DNA of 64,000 nt, taken from contig JAFRIW010000028.1 of NCBI GenBank assembly GCA_017432565.1, forward strand, positions 62,001 to 126,000. The letters run 5' to 3'. The position numbers and the translations under genes were made by a program. Positions 42,526 to 51,863 of this stretch are shown here, piece after piece; within the stretch, counting starts at the first letter, position 1, and every line of letters begins with the position of its first letter. Below the pieces are notes generated by a model. That model saw only the letters and a list, made by a program, of their open reading frames with translations, searched no databases and was not told the origin of the DNA. This DNA comes from Lachnospiraceae bacterium (lineage in GTDB: Bacteria; Bacillota; Clostridia; Lachnospirales; Lachnospiraceae).

Positions 42526-43998
42526 TCACGGCATCCAGGAGGTGTCGGCGTCGATCTTATTGGAGATGTTCTGTACCTGCTGCGATACAGAGTAATCTTC
42601 ATCCTCAAACAGGAAATGGTGCAGCCAGATTACATTGTCCGAAAGTGTTCTGGGCACTACACAGTCACCCAGTGCGGCGCTGATCTGTCCGGAAGTCCGC
42701 ATATCCTGCTGCGGGAAGCCGTTGCCCATCTGGCTCACATCCTCCTCGTGGATATAGTACTTCGGCAGGTCCATGATCATGGGCGGCACATCCTTCGTAA
42801 TATCCAGAGAAGTGTAGATTTCCGGCGCAATGGCGTCCAGTGCGGAAATCAGCGTCGTCGGCGAACAGGTCTTGGCCTTTTCGATGGTCGCCATCAGGAC
42901 TTCTCTCTGACGGGCCGCACGCATGTAGTCCCAGCCGGTCGTATAACGGATCCGGCAGTATGCCGTCGCCTGCAGTCCGTTCAGGTGCTGCAGACCGGTG
43001 TGGGTCACCTCGGTGTAGCCGTTCAGCTTCAGGTTATCCGCCATCGTCAGCTGATAGTTGTTGATATGCTGCAGTTCGGCCTCATCCACGTCGATGTCAA
43101 TGCCGCCGACCGCGTCGATCACATCCTTGAGGCCGCCGAAACCGACCGTCACGAAGTCTGTGATGTTCATATCCAGATTCATGTTCAGCATGCTGATCGC
43201 CTGCTCCGGGCCGCCTTTTGCATAGGCTGTGTTGCACTTGTTGTACGAGTCATTGCCCAGATTCAGATAGGTATCACGGTAGATACTGACCAGCTTGACT
43301 TCGCCCGTATCCTCATTGATCGAGGCGATGATGATGGAGTCGCTTCGCGTATCCTTCTCGAGGGAGCCGGTGGTCGAATCCACGCCGAACAGTGCGATAT
43401 TCCGGTAACCCTTCATCTCGCCGACTTCAACGCTCTCCTTGACCTCTTCGCTGATGGTTTCCTCGATTTTTTCAGCCTGGAGTTCGGCCTTTTCGACCTT
43501 GTTGACACGGGTTGCAAAATACAGGAAAGCCAGCACGACGGCCAGAACCAGAAGCTCCGCGATAAACAGAATGATTCTGCGTCTCTTCTGTTTTTCTTTT
43601 CTGCTGTCCTCTCTGCTTCTGCCGGACCTGCGGCTGTCATACCGGTCGTCATACCGGCCGGATCTGCGGCTGTCGTACCGGTCAGATCTGCGGCTGTCAT
43701 ACCGGTCGGACCTGCGGCTGTCTCTGGATGAACGGCTGCGGACATTGCGTCTCGCGCGGTCCTCGTATTCGCCTTCCTCTATATAATCGTAATCGTCTCC
43801 GAAATCTTCCTCTTCAGCATAATAATTTTCATAGCGGTCGTCGTATTCATCGTCGTCGCCATAATCGCCGTAATCGTCATAATCGCCGTAGTCGCCGTAA
43901 TCCTGCTCATAGTCCCGACGCATGCGCTGACGCTCTTCATATTCCTCAAAATCGTCATAATCGTCGTAACGATCATTACCGCGGTTTCTGCCTGCCAT
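42526..43998 (-). CDS. LytR-CpsA-Psr (LCP) family glycopolymer transferase with long acidic/RS-rich cytoplasmic tail
   Basis: 490 residues. Membrane enzyme that moves glycopolymers from lipid carrier to peptidoglycan. N-terminal 130 residues are an unusual low-complexity cytoplasmic tail: first Asp/Tyr-rich (DYGDYDDYGDYG), then Ser/Arg/Asp-rich (DRYDSRRS repeats). One membrane helix (IILFIAELLVLAVVLAFLYF) near 140. LCP domain about 195-400: RSDSIIIASINEDTGEVKL (part), SIYRDTYLNLGND, GGIDIDVDEAEL and RIRYTTGWDYMRAARQREVL (part) with the Arg/Asp pyrophosphate-binding residues. Start ATG 43998 follows GGAGG by five bases. Its position at the end of the rhamnan-type cluster argues that it attaches that polymer to the wall. 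Confidence 0.92.
   Translation of the reverse strand: MAGRNRGNDRYDDYDDFEEYEERQRMRRDYEQDYGDYGDYDDYGDYGDDDEYDDRYENYYAEEEDFGDDYDYIEEGEYEDRARRNVRSRSSRDSRRSDRYDSRRSDRYDSRRSGRYDDRYDSRRSGRSREDSRKEKQKRRRIILFIAELLVLAVVLAFLYFATRVNKVEKAELQAEKIEETISEEVKESVEVGEMKGYRNIALFGVDSTTGSLEKDTRSDSIIIASINEDTGEVKLVSIYRDTYLNLGNDSYNKCNTAYAKGGPEQAISMLNMNLDMNITDFVTVGFGGLKDVIDAVGGIDIDVDEAELQHINNYQLTMADNLKLNGYTEVTHTGLQHLNGLQATAYCRIRYTTGWDYMRAARQREVLMATIEKAKTCSPTTLISALDAIAPEIYTSLDITKDVPPMIMDLPKYYIHEEDVSQMGNGFPQQDMRTSGQISAALGDCVVPRTLSDNVIWLHHFLFEDEDYSVSQQVQNISNKIDADTSWMP
43628..43720 (-). repeat. 24-bp minisatellite in the LCP gene
   Basis: Near-identical 24-base units starting CTGCGGCTGTC(A/G)TACC on the + strand at 43628, 43664, 43688 and 43712 (with one partial unit between) encode SDRYDSRR-type repeats of the LCP cytoplasmic tail. 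Frame-preserving copy-number variation is likely among strains. Confidence 0.8.
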
Positions 43999-44053
43999 TC
44001 CTGCCTCCATATCTGGCATTCAAAATAGTAACTCAGCTATTTTCTCATAATTA

Positions 44054-44079
44054 AAGAACAAATACAAGCCGAACTTGTA
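44054..44079 (-). terminator. Weak terminator-like hairpin after the sugar transferase
   Basis: TACAAG / CTTGTA with a five-base loop, then a T-rich tract ATTTGTTCTTT on the minus strand, 29 bp past the stop at 44108. The stem is only 6 bp and AT-rich, so read-through into the LCP gene is likely. Confidence 0.4.
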
Positions 44080-44107
44080 ACATTTCCGTAATTATTACGA
44101 TATTGCG

Positions 44108-45532
44108 TTAATACGCATTCTTATTAATAAACCCTTTGAAGACGGTCAGGAACAGGATCTTCAGATCAAACCCGACGCTCCAGTTCTCAATATAATAAAG
44201 ATCATATTCAATCCGGCGCCGGATGGAGGTGTCTCCCCGGTAGCCGTTGACCTGCGCCCATCCCGTGATGCCGGGACGCACCTGGTGCTTGACCATGTAG
44301 CGCGGAATCTCCTCGCGGAATTTCTCGACAAACTGCGGCCGCTCGGGTCTGGGCCCGACCAGGCTCATTTTGCCCGAAAGAACATTGAAAAACTGCGGCA
44401 TTTCGTCAATACTTGTCCTGCGCAGAAAACTTCCGAATTTCGTCACGCGGGCATCTCCCCGGGTCGTCCAGCCTCTCGACTCTTCCTCCTTCGTCTGTAC
44501 CTCCATGGTCCGGAACTTGTACATGGTGAAGTTTTTGCCGTGCCGGCCGACGCGCTCCTGACGGAAGATCACCGGTCCCTCGCTGGAGAGCTTTGTTCCG
44601 ATCACCGCAATCAGCATCAGCGGAGAAAACAGAATAATGCAGAAAATGGCCCCGATAATATCGATCGTGCGCTTGATAAACGCATTCAGCGTATTGGTCA
44701 GCGGCACATAGCGGATATTGATGACCGGGAGGCCCATCAGATCCTCCGTGTAGGGACTGCTCGGGAAAAGAGAGGTGTAATCCGGAATAAACTTGGTGTG
44801 CACACCGGATTTCTCACACATGTCGACGATTTTCTCCAGATCGTCGTAGTCCTGCAGGGAAAGCGTGATGGCAATCTCGTCCAGCTTGTTCTCCGGCAGA
44901 ATGTACTCCAGATTGCCGATCGTGCCCAGGACCTTGACGCCCCGGTACATGGTGCCCGCCGGCACATGATCATCCAGAATGCCGTGGGCGACATATCCCC
45001 ACTGGGCATTGTTCTGAATCCGGTCCAGATAGGCCTCCGCCGCGCGGGAATAGCCGACCAGCAGGATGTGCTTTAAATTATTGCCCCGCCGCCGGAAGTA
45101 ATAGAGCGCCTTGCGCAGCAGATAGCGGTACAGGGTTGTCAGGAAAATATTGACGACATAGAACAGTGCGATCAGGGAACGGGAGTAGTCCGCGTATTCC
45201 GGCCACTCCGACTGGGCCAGGAACAGGGCCACCATGATGATCACGACGCCGATGGTATTGGCGCGCAGTATGCCTGCCACCTCTGTCCGGATCCGCGTGA
45301 CCCGCTTGGAGGTGTACAGATTGCTCATGGAGTAAAGAATCAGATACAGCGGTACAATCAGAAGCAGTGACTGGAAATAGACGGACGCCCGCAGGGCGTT
45401 GATGCCCGGGCGGAACTCCGACCAGGGCGACATGAACTTGAGCATCCAGGCCAGCACAAAAGACAGTGCGGTTACCACACCGTCCAGCAAAATATGGAAC
45501 CTGTTGAACATCACCTGATTATCTCTGATCAT
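44108..45532 (-). CDS. Polyprenyl-phosphate sugar-1-phosphate transferase (WbaP/CpsE family)
   Basis: 474 residues. Starts a glycan on the lipid carrier by transferring a sugar-1-phosphate (often glucose or galactose) from a nucleotide sugar to undecaprenyl phosphate. Seen: N-terminal four membrane helices, a soluble Rossmann-like CoA-binding-type domain (HILLVGYSRAAEAYLDRI), a fifth helix (TIDIIGAIFCIILFSPLMLI), and the C-terminal bacterial sugar transferase domain with KLSSEGPVIFRQERVGRHG, MYKFRTMEV, LRRTSIDEMPQFFNVLSGKMS and VGPRPERPQFVE. Full-length family organisation. Between a GT2 gene and the LCP gene. A 10-bp palindrome CTCTGCAGAG lies between a distant GGAGG and the ATG. Confidence 0.94.
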   Translation of the reverse strand: MIRDNQVMFNRFHILLDGVVTALSFVLAWMLKFMSPWSEFRPGINALRASVYFQSLLLIVPLYLILYSMSNLYTSKRVTRIRTEVAGILRANTIGVVIIMVALFLAQSEWPEYADYSRSLIALFYVVNIFLTTLYRYLLRKALYYFRRRGNNLKHILLVGYSRAAEAYLDRIQNNAQWGYVAHGILDDHVPAGTMYRGVKVLGTIGNLEYILPENKLDEIAITLSLQDYDDLEKIVDMCEKSGVHTKFIPDYTSLFPSSPYTEDLMGLPVINIRYVPLTNTLNAFIKRTIDIIGAIFCIILFSPLMLIAVIGTKLSSEGPVIFRQERVGRHGKNFTMYKFRTMEVQTKEEESRGWTTRGDARVTKFGSFLRRTSIDEMPQFFNVLSGKMSLVGPRPERPQFVEKFREEIPRYMVKHQVRPGITGWAQVNGYRGDTSIRRRIEYDLYYIENWSVGFDLKILFLTVFKGFINKNAY

Positions 45533-45574
45533 GTTATCGCTCTGCAGAGCCTCCGGCAGATCACGGCCGCCGCA

Positions 45575-46675
45575 TCAGACATACAGCCGCCGGATCATGT
45601 TCAGCCACAACAGCCCCTGAATCCGCATACAATTCATAAATCCGGCCGGTCCGGTCTTCACCTTTCCGCTCAGATACAGCGGGATCACCTTTCCCGCACG
45701 CTCGTCGGACACGTCAAAGCACGCCTCCTCCGGAATCGGATCTTTCTGGACCGGAAGGCCGTATTTTGCCGCCGCGTCCTGTGCTTTTGCCCGCTCCGTC
45801 AGGGCTCTTCCTCTTTCAAGCCCCTTTTCATAGGCCTCGCTCAGGCCCTTTTTCCCGAAATACCTGCGCTTTACCGCAATGCCCAGATGAAACAGCGGCG
45901 CATTGAGCGCATACTGCACGCCCGGCAGGTTTTTGTACAGAAGATAATAATTATTCCCGGAGGTCAGCACCTCCTTGAAGGCACTGTAGGTCCCGCCGGT
46001 CGAAGCCGAGCCCGCGTGATAAACCAGGGCCTGCGGCTCATAATAATTCCGGAAGCCGAAGCGCTGCGCCCGAAAGCCCAGATCCACGTCCTCCAGATAG
46101 CAGAAGTGCCGCTCGTCAAAATATCCGATGACATCGAACACACTTCTTCTGTAAACGGCAGCGCCCGCACAGGCGGAAAAAATACCGCAGGGCTTCATGT
46201 ACCTGTCCGCGCTTTTTCCCTTTCCCCGCGCGAAGGCCCAGCCCAGCGCACAGTAAAGATCGCCCGCGTCGTCAAGCAGCTCCGGTTCGCCCTGCTCCCG
46301 GTGCATCCGGATCATTCTGGCCTGAACACTGAACGCCCGCGGTCTCTTCTCAATTGCCTCCAGCAGCTTTTCCACGCAGTCCGGCGCCATCGTCGTATCG
46401 TCGTTGAGCAGCATCACGTATTCCGTCCGGGTCACGTGAATGCCGGTATTGCAGGCATGGCAAAATCCGGTGTTGGCGCCAAGCTCCATCACACGGACTG
46501 CTTCGAACTCCTCCCGGATCCGCTGCACACTGCCGTCTGTCGAACCGTTGTCCACCACGATCACTTCGCAGGGGACTGTCTGGGACATCACACAGCGAAG
46601 GCAGTTTTCAATATATTTTATTCCATTATAATTCGGTATGACAACCGTAACCCGTTTCGCCTGATCTGGTTTCAC
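45575..46675 (-). CDS. GT2 glycosyltransferase (WbbL-like, probable rhamnosyltransferase)
   Basis: 366 residues. Seen: VTVVIPNYNGIKYIENCL, VIVVDNGSTDGSV, GANTGFCHACNTGI and LLNDDTTMAPD with the metal-binding Asp pair, plus EDVDLGFRAQRFGF with the catalytic-base region (ED). These match rhamnosyl/galactofuranosyl transferases of the WbbL/Rv3265 type. Cytoplasmic face of the membrane; the C-terminal third is amphipathic with Lys/Arg clusters. ATGA overlap with the upstream GT2 gene at 46672. Donor is inferred to be dTDP-rhamnose from rfbABC in the same cluster. Confidence 0.9.
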   Translation of the reverse strand: MKPDQAKRVTVVIPNYNGIKYIENCLRCVMSQTVPCEVIVVDNGSTDGSVQRIREEFEAVRVMELGANTGFCHACNTGIHVTRTEYVMLLNDDTTMAPDCVEKLLEAIEKRPRAFSVQARMIRMHREQGEPELLDDAGDLYCALGWAFARGKGKSADRYMKPCGIFSACAGAAVYRRSVFDVIGYFDERHFCYLEDVDLGFRAQRFGFRNYYEPQALVYHAGSASTGGTYSAFKEVLTSGNNYYLLYKNLPGVQYALNAPLFHLGIAVKRRYFGKKGLSEAYEKGLERGRALTERAKAQDAAAKYGLPVQKDPIPEEACFDVSDERAGKVIPLYLSGKVKTGPAGFMNCMRIQGLLWLNMIRRLYV

Positions 46676-48042
46676 TGCTGTACCGTCTTCGTCATGGTCG
46701 GCTCAAAGACCGTCCGGTAGCCCATCAGCCGCGCCCGGTGGCAGAATTCGATGCTTCTGCTCCTGAGCTGTTCACCGCCCTGCATGATATGGTCCTCGTA
46801 GGCGGCGCCGAAAATTTCCTGATACAGGGGCTTCAGTTCCGGGCGGATCTCCATGCAGCGCGCGTCGACCGCCACCGCCGTCTGGCGCGTGTCGGCGCGG
46901 TGCATCGGCCCGCTCTCCATGGCATGCAGCCCCTCAAAGGCCACATTTCCCTTTTCATCCATCATTCCGCCGACAATCCGGCCTTTGCGGTCCAGCACCT
47001 TTCCGCCGATCACGCCGACCTCTCCCCGCGCGGAGAACAGGTCCGGAAGATACTGAATATCGTAAAAGCCTCTGTGTCTGGAATGTGTGACTTTCGCGCG
47101 GATTCCGCAGGCGGCAAGATGCTCCTCGAGCGCCGCTTTGCCGGCTTCATATGCGTAGTCCTTGCTGCCGGGGTTCCCCGCCGTGGAAGCGGCGTGGGTT
47201 CTCCAGTGATAAAGCACCTTCGGAATATGCGCGATATAAGACTTCGGGGCGCGCAGAAGCAGGTCGTAATCCTGCGCCCCGTCGTATTTGCTGCGCAGCT
47301 GCAGGGCCAGAAACAGTTCCCGTTTCATGACCAGCAGGTGGCAGATATAGTTGTTGGAAAGAAAATACTCCTCGTTGAAATCCGGCTTCCGGTTCGGTTC
47401 AAAGAAATGCTGTGCCGTCTCGTCGCACTTGTCTTCATCCGAATAAAGAATTTCCGGGCTGCTCAGCCGGATTGCCGCCGCCGCTTCATACAGCGCATCC
47501 GGTGTCAGCAGGTCATCATAATCAAGCAGTGCGATATAATCGCCGGCAGCGTGGGCTGCTGCCGCGTTGGTGTTGGCTGAAATACCGCCGTTGGCCGGAA
47601 GATGTACATAATGAAAACGGTCATCCCCCAGATCGTTTAAGATCTGCTCCGCCTCCGGGCGCACCTCTTCTTCATAGTTTTCCGCCTGCACTTCCGTCCG
47701 GGAGAGCAGAGAGCTTCTGCCGGTAATGCGGACAGCCTCTGACGCGTCGGCCAGAATCAGCTCCCAGCGCGGATACGTCTGTGCTGCCACCGAGTCCAGC
47801 ATCTCTTTTAAAAAGACCGGGTTCGGCAGATAAGAGGGCACAAGAATACTGAACAGCGGACCGTCCGTCCACTGCTTCGCATCCTTACGCTGCTTTTCCA
47901 GTATTTCCGGGGAGGGCGTTTCATACACGTAGGGAGTGCTGCGGCGCTGCCGCAGCCGCTCCCCTGCCGCATAATATGTCTCCTTCAGGCCGTTCCGCAT
48001 TGCATAGCGGATCGTTTTTTCCAGATCTTCCCGAAAGCTCAA
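46672..48042 (-). CDS. GT2 glycosyltransferase with a partly deleted second GT domain
   Basis: 456 residues. N-terminal helical lead (1-60), then a complete GT2 domain: FSILVPSYLPNPVFLKEMLDS (part), PANGGISANTNAAAAHAAGDYIALLDYDD (part) with the DYDD metal motif, and YHWRTHAASTAGNPGSKDY. After about residue 330 the protein continues directly with GEVGVIGGKVLDRKGRIVGG, which corresponds to the middle of the second GT2 domain in its neighbour at 49827. The nucleotide-binding half (VSIVIPS...VDNGS) of that second domain is absent, so only one active site is expected. Otherwise the domain plan parallels the two-GT proteins of rhamnan synthesis. ATGA overlap with 45575-46675. Confidence 0.87.
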   Translation of the reverse strand: MSFREDLEKTIRYAMRNGLKETYYAAGERLRQRRSTPYVYETPSPEILEKQRKDAKQWTDGPLFSILVPSYLPNPVFLKEMLDSVAAQTYPRWELILADASEAVRITGRSSLLSRTEVQAENYEEEVRPEAEQILNDLGDDRFHYVHLPANGGISANTNAAAAHAAGDYIALLDYDDLLTPDALYEAAAAIRLSSPEILYSDEDKCDETAQHFFEPNRKPDFNEEYFLSNNYICHLLVMKRELFLALQLRSKYDGAQDYDLLLRAPKSYIAHIPKVLYHWRTHAASTAGNPGSKDYAYEAGKAALEEHLAACGIRAKVTHSRHRGFYDIQYLPDLFSARGEVGVIGGKVLDRKGRIVGGMMDEKGNVAFEGLHAMESGPMHRADTRQTAVAVDARCMEIRPELKPLYQEIFGAAYEDHIMQGGEQLRSRSIEFCHRARLMGYRTVFEPTMTKTVQQ

Positions 48043-48056
48043 TCGATCCTACCTTT

Positions 48057-49781
48057 TCAGATGAGTGCCTTGACAGCCTCCGTGAGCTCTTCAACCAGCT
48101 TCTCGGCGTCTTCGAGGCTCGTTCCCTTGACGCCCATGTAGAACTTGATCTTCGGCTCGGTGCCGGAAGGTCTCGCGCAGCACCATGCATTGTCGGACAG
48201 GTCAAAATACAGCACGTTGGACTTCGGAAGTCCTGTGGTGGTCTCGGTTCCGTCCGCCTTCTTCACATAATCTCTCTGGTAATCCCTGAACTCCAGGACA
48301 TCCCAGTGAGCGAAAGAAGTCGGCGGGTTATTGCGGATTTTGTCCATCAGAGCGGAAATCTTCTCCGCGCCGTCCGCGCCGGGCATCGTGATGGTGTACT
48401 GGGTCTCCTTGAAGTACCCGTATTTCTCGTAGATGTTGATCATCTGATCCCACAGCGTCAGGCCCTGCTTCTTATAGAAGGCCGCCGCCTCACAGAGCAT
48501 CATGACTGCCGCCGGTGCATCCTTGTCGCGCACGTGCGTACCGGGCAGGCATCCGTAGGACTCTTCCAGACCGAAGACATAGTTGTAGCTGTGCTCCTGC
48601 TCGAAGATCTTGATCTGCTCGCCGATATACTTGAAGCCGGTCAGGCACTCCTTGTAATACAGTCCGTAATTCTCCGCGATCAGCCGCGCCAGGTTGGTGG
48701 TCACGATCGTGGTGACAAAAGCCGGATTCTCGGGCATTGTACCGGTCTTCGTCCGCTCGCTGAGGATGTATTCTCCGATCAGCATGCCGGACATGTTGCC
48801 GGTGAAGCCGATGTACTCGCCGGTCTTCGTGTCTTTCGCATAGATACCGAGACGGTCCGCGTCGGGGTCGGTCGCAAGAACGATGTCCGCATCCTTCTCC
48901 TTCGCAAGGCGCAGCGCATACGTGAAGGCCTTGGGATCTTCCGGATTCGGATAATCGAGGGTCGTGAAATGTCCGTCCGGCTCTTCCTGCTCCGGAACGA
49001 CAAAGACGTGCTTGAAGCCCAGCTCCTTCAGAACGCGGGTGACGGGCACGAGGCCTGCGCCGTGGAACGGCGTGTATACGATCCGGATATCTTCCGCCAT
49101 CTCACGGATCACATCGGGATGAATAATCTGCTTCTTGAGCGCTTCCATGTAAGCGTCGTCAACTTCCTTGCCGAAATAGACCAGAAGGCCTGCTGCCAGT
49201 GCATCTTCCTCCGACATGGTCTTCACATCATTGTAATCCGTGACGGCGTTGACTTCTGCGATGATGCCGTTGTCGTGCGGCGGCGTCACCTGTGCGCCGT
49301 CCTCCCAGTAAGCCTTGTAGCCGTTATACTCCGGCGGGTTGTGGCTCGCCGTGATCTCTACGCCGGCCTGGCATCCGAAATAGCGGATGGCGAAGGACTC
49401 CTGCGGAACAGAGCGCAGTGTGTCGGACAGATATGCCTTGATGCCGTTGGCCGCGAGGCACAGTGCCGTCTCTTTGGCAAATTCCGGAGACATGATCCGG
49501 CAGTCGTAGGAAATCGCGACACCCTTCTTGGGATCGCCGTTCTTCAAGATATAGTTGGCCAGGCCCTGGGTTGCCTTGCGGACAGTGTAGATATTCATGC
49601 GGTTTGTGCCCGCGCCGATGACGCCGCGCAGACCGCCCGTTCCGAATGCAAGGTCCTTATAAAACCGGTCCTCGACCTCTTTTTCATCGTTCCGGATCGC
49701 GAGCAGTTCCTGCTTTGTCGCATCGTCAAAATACGGATCGCTCGTCCAGTACGCGAATTGTTCCTGAATTCTGTCTCCCAT
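48057..49781 (-). CDS. pgcA: Phosphoglucomutase/phosphomannomutase (alpha-D-phosphohexomutase)
   Basis: 574 residues, the long Bacillus PgcA/PgmB-like form. Interconverts glucose-6-phosphate and glucose-1-phosphate, supplying glucose-1-phosphate to RfbA for dTDP-rhamnose and to UDP-glucose synthesis. Seen: GTGGLRGVIGAGTNRMN, catalytic phospho-Ser loop VEITASHNPPEYNGYK, metal-binding DPDADRLGIYA, GLEESYGCLPGTHVRDKDA (part) and the sugar-phosphate loop RPSGTEPKIKFY. AGGAGG ten bases before the ATG. Lies between glycosyltransferase genes, so it serves the polysaccharide locus. Confidence 0.93.
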   Translation of the reverse strand: MGDRIQEQFAYWTSDPYFDDATKQELLAIRNDEKEVEDRFYKDLAFGTGGLRGVIGAGTNRMNIYTVRKATQGLANYILKNGDPKKGVAISYDCRIMSPEFAKETALCLAANGIKAYLSDTLRSVPQESFAIRYFGCQAGVEITASHNPPEYNGYKAYWEDGAQVTPPHDNGIIAEVNAVTDYNDVKTMSEEDALAAGLLVYFGKEVDDAYMEALKKQIIHPDVIREMAEDIRIVYTPFHGAGLVPVTRVLKELGFKHVFVVPEQEEPDGHFTTLDYPNPEDPKAFTYALRLAKEKDADIVLATDPDADRLGIYAKDTKTGEYIGFTGNMSGMLIGEYILSERTKTGTMPENPAFVTTIVTTNLARLIAENYGLYYKECLTGFKYIGEQIKIFEQEHSYNYVFGLEESYGCLPGTHVRDKDAPAAVMMLCEAAAFYKKQGLTLWDQMINIYEKYGYFKETQYTITMPGADGAEKISALMDKIRNNPPTSFAHWDVLEFRDYQRDYVKKADGTETTTGLPKSNVLYFDLSDNAWCCARPSGTEPKIKFYMGVKGTSLEDAEKLVEELTEAVKALI

Positions 49782-49826
49782 AATCAGTACCCTCCTTGTT
49801 TGTTGTAAATTGATCGTTTTTGCTTT

Positions 49827-51857
49827 TCAGTCCTGTACTTTCAGGCTGTAATCACTTCGGTCAAGCGTGAAGTTCGGATTATAATACGGATCCCCCTTCT
49901 CCAGCACTTCCTTCCACTTCGTGCGGAAGTGCTCCGACTCCTCGTTGTAGCGCTGCGCCTTTTCACCCGCATCGTCCAGACCGCGGGAAACCGACTCATA
50001 GTGGAAGAGCTCCGAAAACGGCGTGAAGACGTTCAGATAGCCCATCTCCCGCAGCTTCAGACACAGATCCACATCGTTCAATGAGACCGCAAACGACTCA
50101 TCGAGGCCGCCCGCTTCCTCAAACAAAGCCTTTTTCACCATCAGGCACGCGCCGGTCACGGCGGACACATTCTGCGCGTAGCACAGTCTGCCCATGTAGC
50201 CGAGATTTTCCCTTCTCTGCCGGTAATGGGTGTGGCCGGCTGTGCGGTGTGCGCCCAGTCCGATCACGATGCCTGCGTGCTGAATCGTCTTGTCCGGATA
50301 ATAGAGCTTGCCGCCCACGGCAGCCACATCCGGGCGCTGCGCATACATCAGGAGCTCCTCAATCCAGTTAACGGAGATCACCTGTGTATCATTATTCAAT
50401 AACAGTATATATTCTCCGGAAGCTTTCTGCACCCCGAGATTGTTAATCCGGGAGTAATTGAACGGCTGAGCCGCTCCGCGCACGGCGGGGTCAAAATCCG
50501 CCCCGTCCCGGTCTGCGTCGATGATCCGGATTCTGTCCTTGTACGGCCCGGACAGCAGTTCGCTGTAATAGCGCAGCGCCGCCTCCTCGCTCGTTCCGTT
50601 CTCGACAATGATGATCTCGAAATTGTCATAGGTCGATTTGTCCAGAATCGACGTGATGCAGCGCCGCAGATCCTCTTCGTGATCGCGGCTCGGGATCACG
50701 ATGGAAACCTTCGGATTTCCGATGATCTCATAGGTGATTTTAAAAATCGTCTCAAACGCCCGCGTCGACGTGATTTTGAAATTCTTATAGCCGTGGCGCC
50801 GCAGATGATCCGCAACCGCTCCTTTGGCCGCGTCGATCGCGTAGGTCTTGGCCGCGATATTGCCGGCCGTGGAGCCGGAGTGAGACCTCCAGTAATACAG
50901 AAGCTTCGGGACGTGGACGATTTTGCGCGCCTTATCGGTCAGACGCAGAATCATGTCGTGGTCCTGGCTGCCGTCAAACTCGGACCGGTACAGGTCCTCT
51001 CCCTCCAGAAGCGTCCGGGCAAAACACGACAGGTGGCAGATGTAATTGTTGGCCCGCAGATTGTCGATCGCGTAGTCCGGCTTGAAATGGATGGTCACAA
51101 ACTTGTTCAGATCCGTGTCGCGGAAGGTCGTCTCGTCGCAGTACAGATAGTCCGCGTCCTGCTCGTTGATGACCTTCACGTACTCATACAGAACGGAAGG
51201 ATGCAGGTAATCATCGTGATCGAAAGGCGCGATGAACTCGCCGGTGGAAATGGCCAGACATGCGTTGGTGTTCGCCGAAATACCGCCGTTTTTCTCCAGC
51301 TTCGTGTAGACGATCCGCTCTCTCAGATTATCATCCCGGCTGCGGTACTCCTCGACGATATCGTGCACATAGGCGTGCTCCGCGTCCGACCCGTCCGCCA
51401 GGCACAGCTGCCAGTTGGGATAGGTCTGGTTCACCACGGAATCAATCATGTCCTTTAAATAATTCCGCGGCGTGTTGTAGAGCGGCACCAGAATCGAGAT
51501 GAGCACCTGCCGCTCAAAAGAGGCGCTCTCCTGCATCTGCCGGGCGCGCTCCGCCTCATCCGGAAAGCTTGCGGTTCCGTAGCCCTTCACCGCCTGCTTC
51601 TCCCGGATTTTGTACTGAATTTTCTTCACGACGCCTTTCGCATCGCCCTGATTGCGGACCCGATCCACCTGACGCTGCACAAAGTGATACGCGCTTCTGG
51701 CCGGCCCCGAAGCCTTCCAGAGCGGATTGTTCTTGATCCGGTTCAGCTTGAACTCCAGGTCGTCCACCTGATCTTCCAGCTGCGCTACGCGGTCCGCCAG
51801 ATACGCCGACTTGACGCGCTCCTTCTCATACTCTTCCTGATAATTGATCTCTTCCAT
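49827..51857 (-). CDS. Bifunctional GT2 glycosyltransferase with N-terminal coiled coil
   Basis: 676 residues. Residues 1-45 form a coiled coil (YLADRVAQLEDQVDDLEFKL), then a basic region and GT2 domain 1 at about 110-360 (ISILVPLYNTPRNYLKDMIDS in part, NGGISANTNACLAISTGEFI in part, FDHDDYLHP) and GT2 domain 2 at about 385-640 (KVSIVIPSRDHEEDLRRC, IIIVENGTSEEAAL, LLLNNDTQVISVNW, SLNDVDLCLKLREMGY). Two complete active sites suggest alternate addition of two sugars, as in rhamnan and O9a-type polymerases. The coiled coil may dock it to another member of the assembly complex. Ends with an ordinary TAA; 45 bp before pgcA. Confidence 0.92.
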   Translation of the reverse strand: MEEINYQEEYEKERVKSAYLADRVAQLEDQVDDLEFKLNRIKNNPLWKASGPARSAYHFVQRQVDRVRNQGDAKGVVKKIQYKIREKQAVKGYGTASFPDEAERARQMQESASFERQVLISILVPLYNTPRNYLKDMIDSVVNQTYPNWQLCLADGSDAEHAYVHDIVEEYRSRDDNLRERIVYTKLEKNGGISANTNACLAISTGEFIAPFDHDDYLHPSVLYEYVKVINEQDADYLYCDETTFRDTDLNKFVTIHFKPDYAIDNLRANNYICHLSCFARTLLEGEDLYRSEFDGSQDHDMILRLTDKARKIVHVPKLLYYWRSHSGSTAGNIAAKTYAIDAAKGAVADHLRRHGYKNFKITSTRAFETIFKITYEIIGNPKVSIVIPSRDHEEDLRRCITSILDKSTYDNFEIIIVENGTSEEAALRYYSELLSGPYKDRIRIIDADRDGADFDPAVRGAAQPFNYSRINNLGVQKASGEYILLLNNDTQVISVNWIEELLMYAQRPDVAAVGGKLYYPDKTIQHAGIVIGLGAHRTAGHTHYRQRRENLGYMGRLCYAQNVSAVTGACLMVKKALFEEAGGLDESFAVSLNDVDLCLKLREMGYLNVFTPFSELFHYESVSRGLDDAGEKAQRYNEESEHFRTKWKEVLEKGDPYYNPNFTLDRSDYSLKVQD

Positions 51858-51863
51858 AGCCCC

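Noticed and set aside
43628..43720. Possible CRISPR-like repeat array
   Set aside because: Units are contiguous without unique spacers and are in frame inside the LCP gene.
45494..46720. 408-codon + strand frame opposite a GT2 gene
   Set aside because: Same antisense artefact; the GT2 frame holds DXD and acceptor motifs.
47976..49808. 610-codon + strand frame opposite phosphoglucomutase
   Set aside because: No ribosome site or recognisable domain; the minus frame carries the phosphoserine and metal loops of the mutase.
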